Shown: positions 7,988 to 16,115, counted from the stretch's first letter. The stretch is 60,964 bases of DNA from Pseudomonadales bacterium (GCA_007131295.1 SLQW01000025.1:1-60964); one strand, 5' to 3'. The notes: generated by a model not told the origin, from the sequence alone. Made by a program: numbers and translations.

Positions 7988-8377
7988 AGGTATCGGACGG
8001 TGGCCATCACGCTGGTTTCGGTCCTGTGACAAAAGCTGGACGGCTTTCGGCAGAGAAACGGTGCTCAAGCGCTCTGCAGGTGCTTTCGGGGCATGACGTA
8101 ACCTCTGCGGCGGCTGATCCAGGCGGACAGAGGCTGGGCGAAGCTGCGCTTATGCACAGTTACCGCAACTTGCGTGACAGCGGGATGACGCCATGCTCGC
8201 CAGAATAAGGTTTCGAGAAGGTGGCTCTAACTGACTGTTATTTATATAATTCCTTCAATGTACGAATTTTGATCAGGAACGTGCGCCAGCGCTGCGACGG
8301 GCCCCCGGAGCCGGTGGTCGCGGTTTGTCCCCAGAGTTATCCACAGAATTTGTGGAAAACCCCGGGGAGCGCGGCAC
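7988..8377. other. 390-bp gene-free region with DnaA-box cluster and AT-rich stretch
   Basis: I see no convincing gene here; the short reading frames lack ribosome-binding sites and family features. It contains TTATGCACA (8150-8158), TTATCCACA (8337-8345) and an inverted TTTTCCACA (read on the minus strand, 8359-8351). The first two match the TTATNCACA DnaA consensus exactly and the third differs at one base. Between them 8237-8276 is about three-quarters A+T, unusual in this genome. The combination looks like an origin-like or DnaA-regulated locus, but dnaA, dnaN, mnmG and rpmH are absent from the window. Confidence 0.5.
8337..8359. promoter_or_regulatory. pair of head-to-head DnaA boxes
   Basis: TTATCCACA (8337-8345) and TGTGGAAAA (8351-8359) face each other across GAATT. 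The TCCACA/TGTGGA core is a 6-bp inverted repeat. It is just beyond the hemF stop, so it could also be read as a weak hairpin for hemF transcripts, but it has no T-tract in that direction. Confidence 0.5.
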
Positions 8378-9325
8378 TCACTTGGCAGTGGCCCGAGCGG
8401 CATGATTGGCACTCAGCCAGTCTCTCGGCTGCAGAAAACGTTCCGTGAGATCCGCTTCCGGCGAGCCCGCTTCGGGCTGCCAGTTGTACTTCCACGCCAC
8501 CAGCGGCGGCAGCGATGCCAGCACGGATTCGATTCTGCGTCCGGATTGCATGCCGTAGCGCGTCCCGCGATCGATAGCCAGATTGAACTCGGCGTAGCGC
8601 CCGCGACGGTAAAGCTGAAAGTCCCTTTCCCGATCACCGTAAGGCAGGTTCTTGCGGCGGGCCAGAATAGGGATATAAGCAGGCAGGAAATGCTCGCCGA
8701 CGCTTCGTGTGAAGGCGAAGGCCTGCTCGAAGCCGCCCTCGGTCCAGTCGTCAAAAAAGACCCCGCCGATCCCGCGATGTTCGTTGCGGTGATCCAGATA
8801 GAAATAACGGTCGCACCAGTCCTTGAGGCGAGGATAGATGTCGCCGCCGAAGGGGTCGCAGGCTGCGCGCGCCTGCTCATGCCAATGCACTGCGTCCTCA
8901 TCGAAGCCGTAGTAGGGGGTCAAGTCGAAGCCCCCGCCGAAGTACCAGAAGGATTCCTCACCTGCTTCGGCGTCCACGATGAAGAAGCGCAGGTTCATGT
9001 GGGTGGTCGGCGCGTAGGGGTTGCGGGGGTGCACGATCAGCGATATCGCAGTGGCCTGGAAACCTCGGCCGGCCAATGCCGGATTGCGTTCCGTGGCAGC
9101 GGCTGGGAGTGCTGCACCCACTGAGTGCGTGAACTGTACTGCGGCCTTTTCGATGACCGGACCGTCTGCGAGCACCCTTGGGCGCGCCAAACCGCCGCCC
9201 GGGCCGGGCAGCTCCTCGATGCTGAAATTCTCCGCGCCGTCCTCTGCTGCGAGCGCATCACAGATGGTCGTCTGCAGCGCCATGAAGCTGTCTCGCACCT
9301 TCATCACGTCGGGGCGGTCGGACAT
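8378..9325 (-). CDS. hemF: oxygen-dependent coproporphyrinogen-III oxidase
   Basis: 315 aa from the ATG at 9325, near the 299 aa of the E. coli enzyme; an upstream in-frame start at 9379 is unlikely. It converts coproporphyrinogen III to protoporphyrinogen IX with O2, in the cytoplasm, in heme synthesis. Signature stretches: HPRNPYAPTTHMNLR, SFWYFGGGFDLTPYYGF, RGIGGVFFDDW, DFQLYRRGRYAEFNLAIDRGT and SLPPLVAWKYNW. The Arg/Asp residues of the GGG(F)DLTPYY region form the active site. It is divergently transcribed from the HMGCS-like gene; its own 3' side is the DnaA-box region. Confidence 0.97.
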   Translation of the reverse strand: MSDRPDVMKVRDSFMALQTTICDALAAEDGAENFSIEELPGPGGGLARPRVLADGPVIEKAAVQFTHSVGAALPAAATERNPALAGRGFQATAISLIVHPRNPYAPTTHMNLRFFIVDAEAGEESFWYFGGGFDLTPYYGFDEDAVHWHEQARAACDPFGGDIYPRLKDWCDRYFYLDHRNEHRGIGGVFFDDWTEGGFEQAFAFTRSVGEHFLPAYIPILARRKNLPYGDRERDFQLYRRGRYAEFNLAIDRGTRYGMQSGRRIESVLASLPPLVAWKYNWQPEAGSPEADLTERFLQPRDWLSANHAARATAK

Positions 9326-9373
9326 GGTGGGCACCTCTCTTCGACAATTCCGCGGGTCGTGCGTAGCGCTGGT

Positions 9374-9408
9374 GAGCATGCCCGGCTCTCGGAGCCGTGG
9401 CCATGCTC
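9374..9408. promoter_or_regulatory. long hairpin in the hemF/HMGCS-like divergent region
   Basis: GAGCATG (9374-9380) pairs with CATGCTC (9402-9408), CC with GG, and CGGCTC (9383-9388) with GAGCCG (9392-9397) around a TCG loop. This gives a 15-bp stem with two bulged bases. It lies about 50 bp upstream of hemF and 115 bp upstream of the other gene, so it is in a promoter or leader, not at a gene end. Confidence 0.45.
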
Positions 9409-9522
9409 CAGATCAAGGCGCGCTACGATCTCCCGGGTCGCAGCATGGAGGCGGTTGATTGTCGCAGCTCCGATGCATCGCTTATGCTGGCGCCGCATTC
9501 ATATCGGCTGTCGGGGATCAGC

Positions 9523-11028
9523 ATGGCGGGAATCAGTGCGTTCGGGGGCTATGTGCCGAGACTTCGCCTGGCGCGGCAGGCGATTGCCGCCGCTCACGCC
9601 TGGTCGGATCCGGCTATCAAGGGCCGTGGCAAGGGCGAGCGCAGCTTCTGCAATTGGGACGAGGATGCGGTCACCATGGGTGTCGAGGCAGCCCGTGACT
9701 GTCTCGGAGAAGGCCAGGAGGGACAGCCGGCAGCGCTGCCGGAAGCGATCTACTTCGCGTCGACCAGCTTTCCATTCGCAGAGCGGCAGAATGCCGGAAT
9801 TCTGGCGACTGCCCTCGGTCTGGAGGGCGATCGGCTGTCCATGGACGTGACGGGCTCCCAGCGCGCTGGTACGACTGCGTTGATGCAGGCGCTTGCGGCG
9901 GTGAGCGGCGGCATGGTCGCAGACGCTCTGGTCGTCGCCGCGGACAAGCGCCGAGCGAAGGCGAGCTCCGCGGGTGAATTCGCCTACGGTGATGGCGCCG
10001 CGGCGGTTCGAGTGAGCGCTGACGACGGCCTGCTCGCCTTTCGCGGTGGCCACACGGTGACCGTGGATTTCATCGATCACTTCCGCGCCGAAGGACAGAC
10101 GTTCGAATACACCTGGGAAGAGCGCTGGATCCGCGATGAAGGCCTCGCGAAGATTGTACCGCCGGCGATTGCCCGGGCGCTGGAGAAAGCCGGCGTCGAG
10201 GCGAGTGACGTAGCCCACTTCTGTATGCCCTCGACCATCGGCCGCGCGGTCGCCGGCATCGCCAAGGCCGCCGGCATCGCCGATGGCGCGGTGCGCGACA
10301 ACCTGCATGCCGTACTCGGTGAATGTGGCTGTGCCCATGCCCTCGTGATGCTGCTGCACGCGCTGGAAGGCGAGGTGAAGCCCGGCGAAATCGTCGTGGT
10401 GGCGGCTTTCGGCCAGGGCTGCGATGTGCTGGTGTTCGAGGCGACGGCCGCCTGTTCCGAGGCCAGGGCGGCCGGCGGGCTCGGTATCCGGGGGGCGCTC
10501 GCAGCCGGCAGATCCACCGAAAATTATCAGCAATACCTGGCGTTCAACGACCTGATCGTGCTCGACAAGGGTATGCGCGCGGAACGCGACGACTACAAAA
10601 CGGCGCTCACGGTGACCTATCGCAAACGCGATATGCTGCTCGGGCTCGTGGGCGGGCGCTGCACGCGCTGCGGTACCCTGCAGTTCCCGCGGACGGACGT
10701 CTGCGTCAATCCGCAGTGCCGCGCACACCATTCCCAGGAGCCCTATGCGTTCCGGGACGAGCCCGCCCAGGTCCTGACCTGGTCCGCGGATTATCTGACC
10801 TACATTCCGAATCCGCCGAGCCACTATGGCATGATCGCGTTCGACAACGGTGGCCGCTTCATGACCGATTTCACGGATGTGGATGTAGGCGAATTGGAAG
10901 TGGGAACGCGGGTGCGCATGATGTTCCGGATCAAGTCGGTGGACTCCCTGCGGGGATTCGTGCGTTATTTCTGGAAGGCTGTTCCGGTTCGTGCTGCGGC
11001 AGCGGCGAACGCTGTGGCGACAGGCTGA
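9523..11028 (+). CDS. HMG-CoA synthase-like thiolase-fold protein fused to a DUF35 Zn-ribbon/OB-fold domain
   Basis: 501 aa from the ATG at 9523. Residues 1-310 are a thiolase-superfamily domain of HMG-CoA-synthase type (NWDEDAVTMGVEAA, SFPFAERQN, then HFCMPST and GECGCAHA). Residues 370-490 are a DUF35 module: a zinc ribbon with Cys380, Cys383, Cys394 and Cys399, then an OB-fold that usually binds CoA. In classical family members the nucleophile lies in a Cys-Lys-Ala-Gly-Thr-like motif; here that position reads GSQRAGT, with Gln113 instead of Cys. The gene is followed 33 bp later by a thiolase. By analogy with archaeal thiolase/HMGCS/DUF35 complexes and steroid-pathway DUF35-dependent aldolases, the pair may form or cleave a C-C bond on an acyl-CoA. 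An upstream start at 9397 is less likely. Confidence 0.75.
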   Translation: MAGISAFGGYVPRLRLARQAIAAAHAWSDPAIKGRGKGERSFCNWDEDAVTMGVEAARDCLGEGQEGQPAALPEAIYFASTSFPFAERQNAGILATALGLEGDRLSMDVTGSQRAGTTALMQALAAVSGGMVADALVVAADKRRAKASSAGEFAYGDGAAAVRVSADDGLLAFRGGHTVTVDFIDHFRAEGQTFEYTWEERWIRDEGLAKIVPPAIARALEKAGVEASDVAHFCMPSTIGRAVAGIAKAAGIADGAVRDNLHAVLGECGCAHALVMLLHALEGEVKPGEIVVVAAFGQGCDVLVFEATAACSEARAAGGLGIRGALAAGRSTENYQQYLAFNDLIVLDKGMRAERDDYKTALTVTYRKRDMLLGLVGGRCTRCGTLQFPRTDVCVNPQCRAHHSQEPYAFRDEPAQVLTWSADYLTYIPNPPSHYGMIAFDNGGRFMTDFTDVDVGELEVGTRVRMMFRIKSVDSLRGFVRYFWKAVPVRAAAAANAVATG

Positions 11029-11061
11029 GCGGCATCCATACGGCAACAGGAGTAAAGGTCG

Positions 11062-12255
11062 ATGGCACGGGGAATCAAGGACAAAGTGGCGATCCTGGGC
11101 ATGGGCTGCTCCGAGTTCGGTGAGCGCTGGGAATCCGGGGCCGAAGAGCTCATGGTCGAGGCGTTCGAGGAGGCAATCGCCGACGCCGGCGTCGACGCCA
11201 GTCAGATCGATGCGGCATGGTTCTCGACCCACTACGAGGAAATCAACGTCGGCAAGGGTGGCCTTCCGCTCAGCGTCACGCTGCGGCTGCCCAACATCGC
11301 GGTGACGCGGGTGGAGAATTTCTGCGCTTCGGGGTCTGAGGCATTCCGCGGTGCAGTTTATGCGGTTGCTTCGGGTGCCTGCGATATCGCGCTGGCGCTC
11401 GGCGTTGAAAAACTCAAGGACACGGGCTACGGCGGTTTGCCGGGAAGCGCGAGTCCGCTCCAGGCGCAGTGGGCCGCAACCGGCTCGGCGCCTGGCAACT
11501 TCGCCCAGCTCGCCTCCGCGTACCGCGCGAAGCATGGCGTCTCCCGGGATGACCTCAAGCGCGCTATGGCACACATCTCGGTGAAGTCCCACGCGAACGG
11601 TGCCAAAAACGACAAGGCGCATTTGCGTAAGCCGATCACCGAGGAGCAGGCGCTGAATGCGCCGATGATCGCCGAGCCGCTCGGGCTGTTCGACTGCTGT
11701 GGCGTTTCCGACGGTGCAGCGGCGTGCATCGTGACCACGCCGGAAATCGCCCGTTCGCTCGGCAAGAGCAACGTGGTGACGGTGAAGGCGCTGCAGCTAT
11801 CGTTGTCCAACGGCAGCGAGAGCGGTCACAATTCCTGGGACGGCAGTTACTTCCACACGACGCGCATCGCTGCCCGCAAAGCCTACGAAGAGGCAGGGAT
11901 TCGCAAGCCTCGTGAGGAAGTCTCCATGTTCGAGTGCCACGATTGCTTCTCGGTCACAGAACTCGTCACCATGGAGGATCTGCAGCTTTCGCCCGAGGGT
12001 GGCGCCATCAAGGACGTTCTCGATGGCTTCTACGACGCCGACGGCCAGATACCCTGCCAGATCGACGGCGGCCTGAAGTGTTTCGGCCATCCCATTGGTG
12101 CATCCGGGATCCGCATGCTCTACGAGATGTATTTGCAGCTGCAGGGCAGGGCAGGGCCGCGCCAGCTCGATAATCCGACCATAGGCATGACGCACAATCT
12201 CGGTGGTGCGCCCATGTCCAACGTCGCCGCTGTCTGCATCATCGGCGCACTCTGA
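11062..12255 (+). CDS. thiolase family protein (SCP2-thiolase/acetyl-CoA acetyltransferase type)
   Basis: 397 aa. The nucleophilic Cys88 is in ENFCASGSEA, and the C-terminal His is in GGLKCFGHPIGASG. The second catalytic element usually written as a Cys-Gly motif reads THNLGGAPMSN, as in SCP2-type or non-condensing thiolases. AGGAG lies upstream of the ATG. It is co-transcribed with the HMGCS-like/DUF35 gene, and DUF35 domains are known to tether thiolases, so the two products probably form one complex. Cytosolic; substrate unknown, likely a branched or steroid-type acyl-CoA. Confidence 0.88.
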   Translation: MARGIKDKVAILGMGCSEFGERWESGAEELMVEAFEEAIADAGVDASQIDAAWFSTHYEEINVGKGGLPLSVTLRLPNIAVTRVENFCASGSEAFRGAVYAVASGACDIALALGVEKLKDTGYGGLPGSASPLQAQWAATGSAPGNFAQLASAYRAKHGVSRDDLKRAMAHISVKSHANGAKNDKAHLRKPITEEQALNAPMIAEPLGLFDCCGVSDGAAACIVTTPEIARSLGKSNVVTVKALQLSLSNGSESGHNSWDGSYFHTTRIAARKAYEEAGIRKPREEVSMFECHDCFSVTELVTMEDLQLSPEGGAIKDVLDGFYDADGQIPCQIDGGLKCFGHPIGASGIRMLYEMYLQLQGRAGPRQLDNPTIGMTHNLGGAPMSNVAAVCIIGAL

Positions 12256-12274
12256 AGCTCGTTTGCCGGACGCT

Positions 12275-12303
12275 GTGGGGCGCACTCCTTGAGTGCGCCC
12301 CAC
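12275..12303. terminator. strong hairpin between convergent thiolase and OmpW genes
   Basis: Perfect 13-bp arms GTGGGGCGCACTC (12275-12287) and GAGTGCGCCCCAC (12291-12303) with a CTT loop. It lies 20 bp past the thiolase stop and 7 bp past the minus-strand ompW-like stop, so it can serve both. There is no T-tract on the plus strand. Confidence 0.85.
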
Positions 12304-12310
12304 GCCCTCG

Positions 12311-12961
12311 TCAGAAGCGGTAGCTGAGCTGCAGGCGGTAAACCCAGGGATCGATCTTGATCTTGCCAATCCGATTGCCGTCCAGCTTCAACCGACTCTC
12401 GATGTCGATGTAATAGACGGACAGGCCAACGCCGAATTGCTCGTTGAGGCGGTAGTCTAGTCCTGCCTGAGCAGCGAGGCCCCAGGACGAGCCGGCGTTG
12501 AGTTGCGTGGCGCCGGTAGCCGCTTCGCCGAGGTCGTTCAGCTTTTCGGACCAGAAAACAGTGTGGTTGATGCCGGCACCGATGAAGGGCTGAAGGTCCC
12601 GCGTCGTACCGCCGAATGGATAGTAGTTGGCTGTCACGGTGGGCGGCAGATGCTTGACCCTGGCTATCTTGCCGGCTCCACGAGCGTTTACGGGATGGGA
12701 GAAGGGCGTTGCCGCCTGGACTTCGAGTCCGAGTTGGTCCATCGCCATGTAGGTGATGCTGACGCCCAGCTGCGTGTCCGAGCCGGCGCGCAACTCAAAG
12801 GCTCCGTCAGCCACCTCAGAGAAGCTGTTGGTCGGGTCGACCGTGATACTTCCAGCCCGCAGGATCCAGTCCCCGGCTTGATAGGCCAAAAGTGATGGCG
12901 CAGCAAGCGTAAACACGGACAGCACTGCAAGACGGCACATTCGCGAGAGCAAAGTCGGCAT
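12311..12961 (-). CDS. OmpW family outer-membrane protein
   Basis: 216 aa from the ATG at 12961 (12973 is an alternative that adds four residues). The signal peptide is MPTLLSRMCRLAVLSVF..., cleaved near LLA-YQ. The mature start GDWILRAGSITVDPT and later LPPTVTANYYPFGG, LQPFIGAGINHTVFW and the C-terminal LQLSYRF with terminal Phe are typical of eight-stranded OmpW barrels, which have a hydrophobic side opening for small hydrophobic molecules. It lies 94 bp downstream of the BaeR-like regulator on the same strand, a hint of shared control. Confidence 0.9.
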   Translation of the reverse strand: MPTLLSRMCRLAVLSVFTLAAPSLLAYQAGDWILRAGSITVDPTNSFSEVADGAFELRAGSDTQLGVSITYMAMDQLGLEVQAATPFSHPVNARGAGKIARVKHLPPTVTANYYPFGGTTRDLQPFIGAGINHTVFWSEKLNDLGEAATGATQLNAGSSWGLAAQAGLDYRLNEQFGVGLSVYYIDIESRLKLDGNRIGKIKIDPWVYRLQLSYRF

Positions 12962-13055
12962 TTGAATTCCCATGATGTCGGCAGAAAGGCGCAGCAAGCT
13001 TCGCGGTTGTAAGAGGTGGCGTCCTTGACCCAGGTCAGGTTCAAGGCCGCTGCCC

Positions 13056-13742
13056 TCATACTTCGAAGCGGTAACCGACGCCGTAGACCGAGGTGATCGG
13101 CGCGTCGGCGCTGAGCGCATCACTCAGTTTGCGGCGCAGGTTCTTGACGTGGGTGTCGATGGTGCGGTCGCTCACCACTCGGTGGTCCGTGTACGCGGCG
13201 TCCATCAACTGTTGCCGTGAGTAGACGCGGCCGGGTTGCTCCAGAAGGCGCTCCAGGATTCGCGCCTCAACCGGTGTCAGATCCACCTCGCAGGCACCCA
13301 CTCTTGCCCGCATGGCGCCTTCGATCAGTTCGATTCCCACATCGGTGGCCGCAGGCTGCAGGCGCGCAATCCGACGCAGCTGGGAGCGGACACGGGCGAC
13401 GACCTCGCGTGGGCTGAACGGTTTACAGACGTAGTCGTCGGCGCCGATTTCGAGCCCAAGCAGGCGATCCACTTCGTCCACTCTTGCCGTCACCATGATG
13501 ACCAGCACGCCGCGCACGCCTGCGTCATCGGCGTTGCGGATACGCCGGCAGAGTTCGATACCGTCGAGGCCAGGCAGCATGAGATCGAGCAGCACGAGAT
13601 CGGGGGCAGCCTCCCTGATCCGGTCCCAGGCATGATCACCGCGTTCGGCGAGTTCAACTTCGTAGCCGGCGGCCGTGAGGTAGTCTCGAAGCACGGTAGC
13701 GATGCGGGCCTCGTCCTCGACGACGAGGATGCGTGCCGTCAC
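13056..13742 (-). CDS. baeR: BaeR-like OmpR-family response regulator
   Basis: 228 aa. Receiver domain: acidic pair in VEDE (9-11), phosphoacceptor Asp53 in LLDLMLPG, Thr85 and Lys107 (CKPFS). The segment EVDRLLGLEIGADDYVCKPF and the following SPREVVARVRSQLRR match E. coli BaeR nearly residue for residue. The C-terminal winged helix has YDDYRVV-like DHRVVSDRTIDTHVKNLRRKL and ends SVYGVGYRFEV. Its ATG overlaps the kinase stop (ATGA), giving the kinase-first order found in baeSR. It should activate envelope-stress and efflux genes; the divergent spy-like gene and downstream ompW-like gene are candidates. Confidence 0.85.
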   Translation of the reverse strand: MTARILVVEDEARIATVLRDYLTAAGYEVELAERGDHAWDRIREAAPDLVLLDLMLPGLDGIELCRRIRNADDAGVRGVLVIMVTARVDEVDRLLGLEIGADDYVCKPFSPREVVARVRSQLRRIARLQPAATDVGIELIEGAMRARVGACEVDLTPVEARILERLLEQPGRVYSRQQLMDAAYTDHRVVSDRTIDTHVKNLRRKLSDALSADAPITSVYGVGYRFEV

Positions 13743-15241
13743 TTCGCAGCCTCCGAGCGGGCAACCGGAAGCCGCAGGCTCAGGCGCAGGCCTCTGAACG
13801 TCGACGGTGTGGCTGAGAGTGCTCCACCGTGCGCCTCGGCGATGTTGCGGGCAATGGCGAGACCAAGTCCGGTGCCGCCACTGGCCCGGTCGCGAGCCGC
13901 CTCGCGCCTACCGAAGCGCTCGAACATGGCGGGAATCTCGGCTTCCGGTACGCCAGGGGGGCCATCGTCGACTTGGATCAGGATCCATGCGCCTTCCTGC
14001 GCGACCGATAGTACGACCGGGCCCGGCGGGTCGGTGTAGCGCAGGCTGTTCTCGAGCAGGTTCGCGAGCAGTTGGCCAAGACGATCAGCGTCGCCGAGTA
14101 CGGCCGGGACGGCGGCGGGCAGATGCAACTCGAGCTGCAGCCCGGCCTGCTCGAGGCGGCCGCGATAGCGATCTGCGGCGCTCTGCACGAGCTTGACGGG
14201 CTCGATGTCTGCGAAGTGATACGAGAGGGCGCCCGCATCCGCGAGCGAGAGCTCGTGGAGATCGTCGACCAGACGGCCGAGACGTTCGGCTTCGTCGGCC
14301 AGCGCGTGCATGGCCGCGTCGTCGAGCGGGCGTATGCCATCGCGCAGGGCCTCAATTTCCGCGCGCAGCACAGCCAGCGGCGTGCGCAATTCGTGGGCGA
14401 TATCGGCCAGCCAGCGCCGGCGAGATTCTCGGCTCGATTCGAGCCCGGCCGCAAGCACGTTGAAGTCCCGGGCCAGGGCACCGAGCTCATCACCGCGGCT
14501 GTCATCGAGGCGGGCGTCGTAATGGCCCTGCGCCAGCTCTCGGGCACCGGTTGCGATGGCGCGGACCGGTGCCAGCATATAGCGGGCGAGGGCGAGGCCC
14601 GCAAGGCAGGCGAGCGCAATGGCCAAGGCCGCAATCCACCACATCGTCCGGGTGTGTTCCGCAGCGAAACGGCGGTCGCTCTCCTGGGCGAGCGCGTGCA
14701 GCGGCGCAATCGCAATCCGGCCAACCACTTCACCATTGACGACTACGTCTGTGCGATGGACGCGACTGCCTGTAGGCAGGCTCTCCCGCGCGCCCACGAC
14801 CACGCCGTCGTCGGGATCGAGCAGGTGCATGCGCGGCATCAGCATGCGGGTGGCACGAAAGCGCCGGCTGCGATCCGGGTCCGGCTGGATTTCGCTGTGC
14901 CCGTGATCCGTAGTGATCGTATGGAGTTCGCGTTCGCGCAGCTGATCGTGCAAGTCTTCGCGCAGACTCTGATTCAGCAGGCGGGCCAGGTCGCGGCGAT
15001 TTTCCAGAGCACGCCAGTCGCCGGTCTCGGCGTGTAGGTCTGCCAGCCGCTCTGCCAGATTGGCCACCGCGGATCGCTCCTGTTCGTTGACGTACGACAG
15101 GAAACGCGCCTGAAAAGCCCAGCGGGTCAGGGCGGTATCGAGCAGGACCACGGTCACGGCAACGAGCACCATGGCGATCATCAGACGCGCCGTGAGGCCA
15201 CGATGGAATCTGCGAGACGGGTGAGGGTCCTGGGTGCCCAT
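13739..15241 (-). CDS. baeS: BaeS-like sensor histidine kinase
   Basis: 500-aa inner-membrane kinase. Transmembrane helix 1 (about 19-36), a periplasmic sensor region of about 160 residues, transmembrane helix 2 (about 200-220), HAMP (221-275), then the phosphoacceptor His283 in DIAHELRTPLAVL. ATP-binding motifs: N box NLLENSLRYTD, G1 VDDGPPGVP, G2 GGTGLGLAI. The sequence around His and the following LVDDLHELSLADAGALSYH closely resembles E. coli BaeS. Translationally coupled to the regulator. The periplasmic domain contains a His/Asp/Arg-rich patch (ITTDHGHSEIQPDPDRSRR) that might sense metals, which is inference only. Confidence 0.85.
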   Translation of the reverse strand: MGTQDPHPSRRFHRGLTARLMIAMVLVAVTVVLLDTALTRWAFQARFLSYVNEQERSAVANLAERLADLHAETGDWRALENRRDLARLLNQSLREDLHDQLRERELHTITTDHGHSEIQPDPDRSRRFRATRMLMPRMHLLDPDDGVVVGARESLPTGSRVHRTDVVVNGEVVGRIAIAPLHALAQESDRRFAAEHTRTMWWIAALAIALACLAGLALARYMLAPVRAIATGARELAQGHYDARLDDSRGDELGALARDFNVLAAGLESSRESRRRWLADIAHELRTPLAVLRAEIEALRDGIRPLDDAAMHALADEAERLGRLVDDLHELSLADAGALSYHFADIEPVKLVQSAADRYRGRLEQAGLQLELHLPAAVPAVLGDADRLGQLLANLLENSLRYTDPPGPVVLSVAQEGAWILIQVDDGPPGVPEAEIPAMFERFGRREAARDRASGGTGLGLAIARNIAEAHGGALSATPSTFRGLRLSLRLPVARSEAAK

Positions 15242-15277
15242 GAGAGCCGGAAGAATGAGATGCCTTTGGCAACCATA

Positions 15278-15360
15278 ACCTGCCCGGAGCAGGTCCGCGC
15301 GATCCCTACGTAGACTTCACCGTTTCTCCTCGATCATTTCGCAGAGGCTGCGCATTGGGC
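15278..15360. promoter_or_regulatory. candidate regulatory elements between baeS-like and spy-like genes
   Basis: The divergent region holds ACCTGC-CCGGA-GCAGGT (15278-15294), a perfect 6-bp dyad. It also has TTTCTCC (15323-15329), ATCATT (15333-15338) and ATTGGGC (15354-15360), fragments reminiscent of the E. coli BaeR target TTTTTCTCCATDATTGGC but with altered spacing. The match is suggestive only. Confidence 0.3.
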
Positions 15361-15421
15361 TGCGATCGTAACTGGACGACGGAACCGATGGGGTTACCGT
15401 GAATCGAGAGTGGAGAACGAC

Positions 15422-15997
15422 ATGTCCAAGTTGTACCTGTCTGCCATCATGTTGGCGGGATTCGTAGTCGGGCTGCAGCTCACGGGTCCGGTGGAAGCGC
15501 ATCCGCGCCACGGTGAGGGCCGCGAGCGGATCGCGGATCGTCTCGAACTCACCGCAGAGCAGCGCCAGGCGCTTGCGGAAGCACGGGCTGCTCACCGCGA
15601 GGCCCTGGCCGAAGCGTCGCAGCGCATGCGCGAGGCCTATGCCGACATCCTGACCGATGAGCAACTTGCGATCCTGCGCGAATCCCGTGCCGGGATGCGC
15701 GGCGCGCGTATCGAACGCATGGTCGAACGCCTCGGGCGCGAACTTGAATTGCATGTAAGCCAGGAGGTCCTGGTGCGCGAGGCGCTCGCCGATACCATGA
15801 GCGAAGTCCGACCGAAGCCGCGGATGCGCGGGAACCTCGCTGGCGGCGACCGGGCTGCCCTGCACCAAGAACGGCAGGAAGCACAGGCTGAGCTCCGGGA
15901 TCGGCTGAGTGAGATTCTCACGCCCGCTCAGCTCGAGCGATACGACGAACTGCGCGTAGAGCAGCGGCGGATGCATCGGCGGAGGGATCGCAACTGA
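15422..15997 (+). CDS. Spy/CpxP-like periplasmic LTXXQ-motif protein
   Basis: 191 aa from the ATG at 15422 (GGAGA 5 nt upstream). Signal peptide of about 25 residues ends VEA-HP. The mature protein is almost wholly helical and charged, with three LTxxQ motifs: LTAEQ, LTDEQ and LTPAQ. Spy and CpxP are ATP-independent periplasmic chaperones or stress-sensor adaptors controlled by Bae and Cpx systems. Its position divergent from a BaeS/BaeR-like pair fits that regulation. The His/Arg-rich ends (HPRHGEG, RRMHRRRDRN) are worth noting and could bind metal. Confidence 0.82.
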   Translation: MSKLYLSAIMLAGFVVGLQLTGPVEAHPRHGEGRERIADRLELTAEQRQALAEARAAHREALAEASQRMREAYADILTDEQLAILRESRAGMRGARIERMVERLGRELELHVSQEVLVREALADTMSEVRPKPRMRGNLAGGDRAALHQERQEAQAELRDRLSEILTPAQLERYDELRVEQRRMHRRRDRN

Positions 15998-16115
15998 GCC
16001 ACCCCGGTACCGAAACGCACTCGCCGCCGTAGCCCTACCCTTTGATCGTCCTGGAAATGGCGAGCGGATCAGGGAATGATCCGCAGCTGCCAGGTTCGAG
16101 GGGAGCAGCGACAAG

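Noticed and set aside
8026-8208. 60-codon frame in the gene-free region after the BON lipoprotein.
   Set aside because: GTG start without a Shine-Dalgarno, low-complexity translation, no hydrophobic or conserved pattern.
8237-8252. GTTATTTATATAAT as a second Zur box.
   Set aside because: The arms are not properly spaced or symmetrical, and it lies in a generally AT-rich stretch.
9499-11622. 707-codon minus-strand open frame antisense to the HMGCS-like and thiolase genes.
   Set aside because: Long antisense frames are common opposite GC-rich genes; the translation has no domains, and the plus strand encodes well-conserved proteins.
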